34,913 nt of DNA. Origin: an uncultured cyanobacterium (GTDB lineage: Bacteria; Cyanobacteriota; Cyanobacteriia; PCC-6307; Cyanobiaceae). The translations under genes and the position numbers were made by a program. Where the stretch lies: NCBI GenBank assembly GCA_903858015.1, contig CAIOGZ010000001.1:1-34913 (forward strand), read 5' to 3'. Below, piece by piece: positions 33,537 to 34,913 of this stretch. The number at the start of each line of letters is the position of its first letter. Position 1 is the first letter of the stretch. The notes beneath the pieces were generated by a model. That model was not told the DNA's origin and searched no databases. It saw nothing but the letters and a program-made list of their open reading frames with translations.

Positions 33537-34913
33537 GTGCAACCGGAGCGCCGCCAGCTGTTCATTAGCTACAGCCATCGCGATGGCGAATGGGTGGAGC
33601 GGCTGCGCCGGATGATCAAGCCCCTGGAGCAGCGCTACGGCCTCGAGCGTTGGGACGACAGCCGCATCCAGGCGGGCGGCCTGTGGCGGCAGGAGATTGA
33701 GCAGGCGTTGGCGAGCGCCAGCGTGGCCCTGCTGCTGGTGAGCGCAGACTTCCTGGCTTCCGACTTCGTGGCGCGCAGTGAACTGCCGCCCCTGTTCCGG
33801 GCAGCGAAGCAAAAGGGCCTGCGCATTCTCTGGGTGCCCCTGCGCCCCAGCCTCTGGAAACACATTCCGGAGATCGAGCAGTACCAGGCGGTGATTCCCC
33901 CCGGCCGCACCTTGGCCGAGATGGCTGAAGTGGAACAGGAACGGGCCTTTGTGCAGATCGCCGAGCTGATTCTTAGCACCTTTCAGGAGCAGGAGGAGCG
34001 TCTGGCCCGCCTGAGGGAGGAAGATACCGAACGGCTCGCCAGTGAGCAGAAGGCGGAGGAGGTGCGACTGGCCCGGGAGCAGAAGGCGGAAGAGGAGCGG
34101 CTGGCCCGAGAGCAGGCGGAGGCGGAGCGGCTGGAGCGTGAGCAGGAGGAGGAAGCCGAGCGAATCGCCCGCGAGCGGGAAGCCCAGGACCGGCAGGCCG
34201 AACAAGAACGACTGGCCCGCAAGCAGAGAGAGGAACAGCAGCGGCAGGTCCGTGAACAAGCCGAGCATCAAAATCGCACGGAGCTGGAACACTGGAAGGC
34301 GGAAGCCGAACGGCTGGACCGCGAGATGAAGGCCCTGGAGCGCAGGGCCGCGCCGGAACAAGTAGCCGAGGAGTTGCCGCAGCCAGCCAAGAACGATCGC
34401 CAGGAAAAGGTGCAACGCTATGAACAGGAGTTTCGGCGTGCGATCAACACCCAGCATCCACTGGATAATTATGCTATCGATGGGCTAAAGCGATTCCAAC
34501 AGCAGCTTGAACTCAGCGATCAAGATGTGGCCCAAATCAAAGAGTCACTGCTGGCGACAAAACGAGCTGAATACGAGATTAAACAGCGGGAACAACAGCT
34601 TTCCCAGCGGCAGGAAGCAGCGAAGAGCGTCCCTGGCCAGGCCGAGTTTAGGGCCCGTGAGCAGAAAGAGCAGCAGCAGCGTCGAGAAGCTAAGGGTGTG
34701 GCAGAAAAGCCGCAGACGAGTCGGGTTCGCACACCTTTTGGGTCACTTCCTCGCTCAATCTCTGGACCACTCCTTAAGGAACCTCTGATCAAGACGGCTT
34801 TATCCAAAGAATCTAATCTCATTCTCCTCAGTGAGACGACAATGAGCAGATTTTCCACGGATTTCGCTCACAGCAGTCCCTGCAAAGAGGTTCAGGCAGT
34901 TTCCACCACGCGT
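33537..34913 (+). CDS. TIR-domain protein with long coiled coil (3' partial)
   Basis: The frame is open from GTG 33537 to the last base (459 codons, no stop). A TIR domain occupies about residues 5-130: RQLFISYSHRDGEWVERL, LERWDDSRIQAGG, VALLLVSADFLASDF, then ARSELPPLF with the candidate catalytic Glu. A charged coiled coil follows (about 155-270, repeats of LAREQ/RLERE), then a less ordered helical region (RRAINTQHPLDNYAIDGLKR). The final residues resemble linkers that precede FGE-fold domains in related cyanobacterial proteins, so the missing part may be another FGE domain; that is inference. No ATG is near the TIR start, hence GTG. Confidence 0.8.
   Translation, partial: MQPERRQLFISYSHRDGEWVERLRRMIKPLEQRYGLERWDDSRIQAGGLWRQEIEQALASASVALLLVSADFLASDFVARSELPPLFRAAKQKGLRILWVPLRPSLWKHIPEIEQYQAVIPPGRTLAEMAEVEQERAFVQIAELILSTFQEQEERLARLREEDTERLASEQKAEEVRLAREQKAEEERLAREQAEAERLEREQEEEAERIAREREAQDRQAEQERLARKQREEQQRQVREQAEHQNRTELEHWKAEAERLDREMKALERRAAPEQVAEELPQPAKNDRQEKVQRYEQEFRRAINTQHPLDNYAIDGLKRFQQQLELSDQDVAQIKESLLATKRAEYEIKQREQQLSQRQEAAKSVPGQAEFRAREQKEQQQRREAKGVAEKPQTSRVRTPFGSLPRSISGPLLKEPLIKTALSKESNLILLSETTMSRFSTDFAHSSPCKEVQAVSTTR

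Overview
The window reads as the chromosome of a high-GC picocyanobacterium of the Cyanobium/Synechococcus type. Inference rests on a GRRM (GrrP-GrrA-GrrM) cassette typical of cyanobacteria, cyanobacteria-like RluD, RelA/SpoT, SelO and ArgS sequences, and a PLPLLG-type C-terminal anchor at the left edge. I have no database match, so the genus is a judgement. No rRNA, tRNA or CRISPR array was seen.

Layout. Positions 1-120 hold the 3' end of an anchored protein. Next come rluD (287-1267) and a surface-polysaccharide group: epimerase, DegT aminotransferase, methyltransferase, family 2 glycosyltransferase and GtrA flippase (1330-5882). A double-ATPase oligopeptide-type ABC protein lies on the minus strand (5803-7500), followed by relA/spoT, selO and a small ORF. 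A divergent DUF2062 gene and mnmE share a CATG at their starts. nadC follows, then grrP-grrA-grrM (a radical-SAM-modified peptide system) and argS. Up to about 20.4 kb this is mostly housekeeping.

From 20.4 kb onward the window is an accessory island: a TIR/Uma2 chimera, an intact Uma2 nuclease-fold gene, an FGE-sulfatase-fold protein and a frameshifted effector-like pseudogene. Then comes a tight three-gene operon behind a near-consensus promoter: a TIR protein with a VMAP-C-like region, a MoxR AAA+ ATPase, and a 1,279-residue SAV_2336/vWA-like protein with seven WD40 repeats and a C-terminal FGE-sulfatase (C-type-lectin-fold) domain. This is the architecture of vWA-MoxR-VMAP ternary conflict systems.

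The most striking object is a diversity-generating retroelement (DGR) built into this island. A 128-nt template repeat (TR, 31318-31445) matches two variable repeats, at the 3' ends of the 1,279-residue protein (VR1, 29912-30039) and of a second FGE-fold gene (VR2, 32511-32638). Over the first 120 nt, every TR/VR difference falls on a TR adenine: 14 in VR1 and 16 in VR2. The local avd and reverse transcriptase genes are reduced to fragments lacking the catalytic palm, and a second, more decayed copy lies at 33290-33415. Either the element is a fossil or the RT acts from elsewhere in the genome. A TIR-coiled-coil protein starts at 33537 and runs off the right edge.
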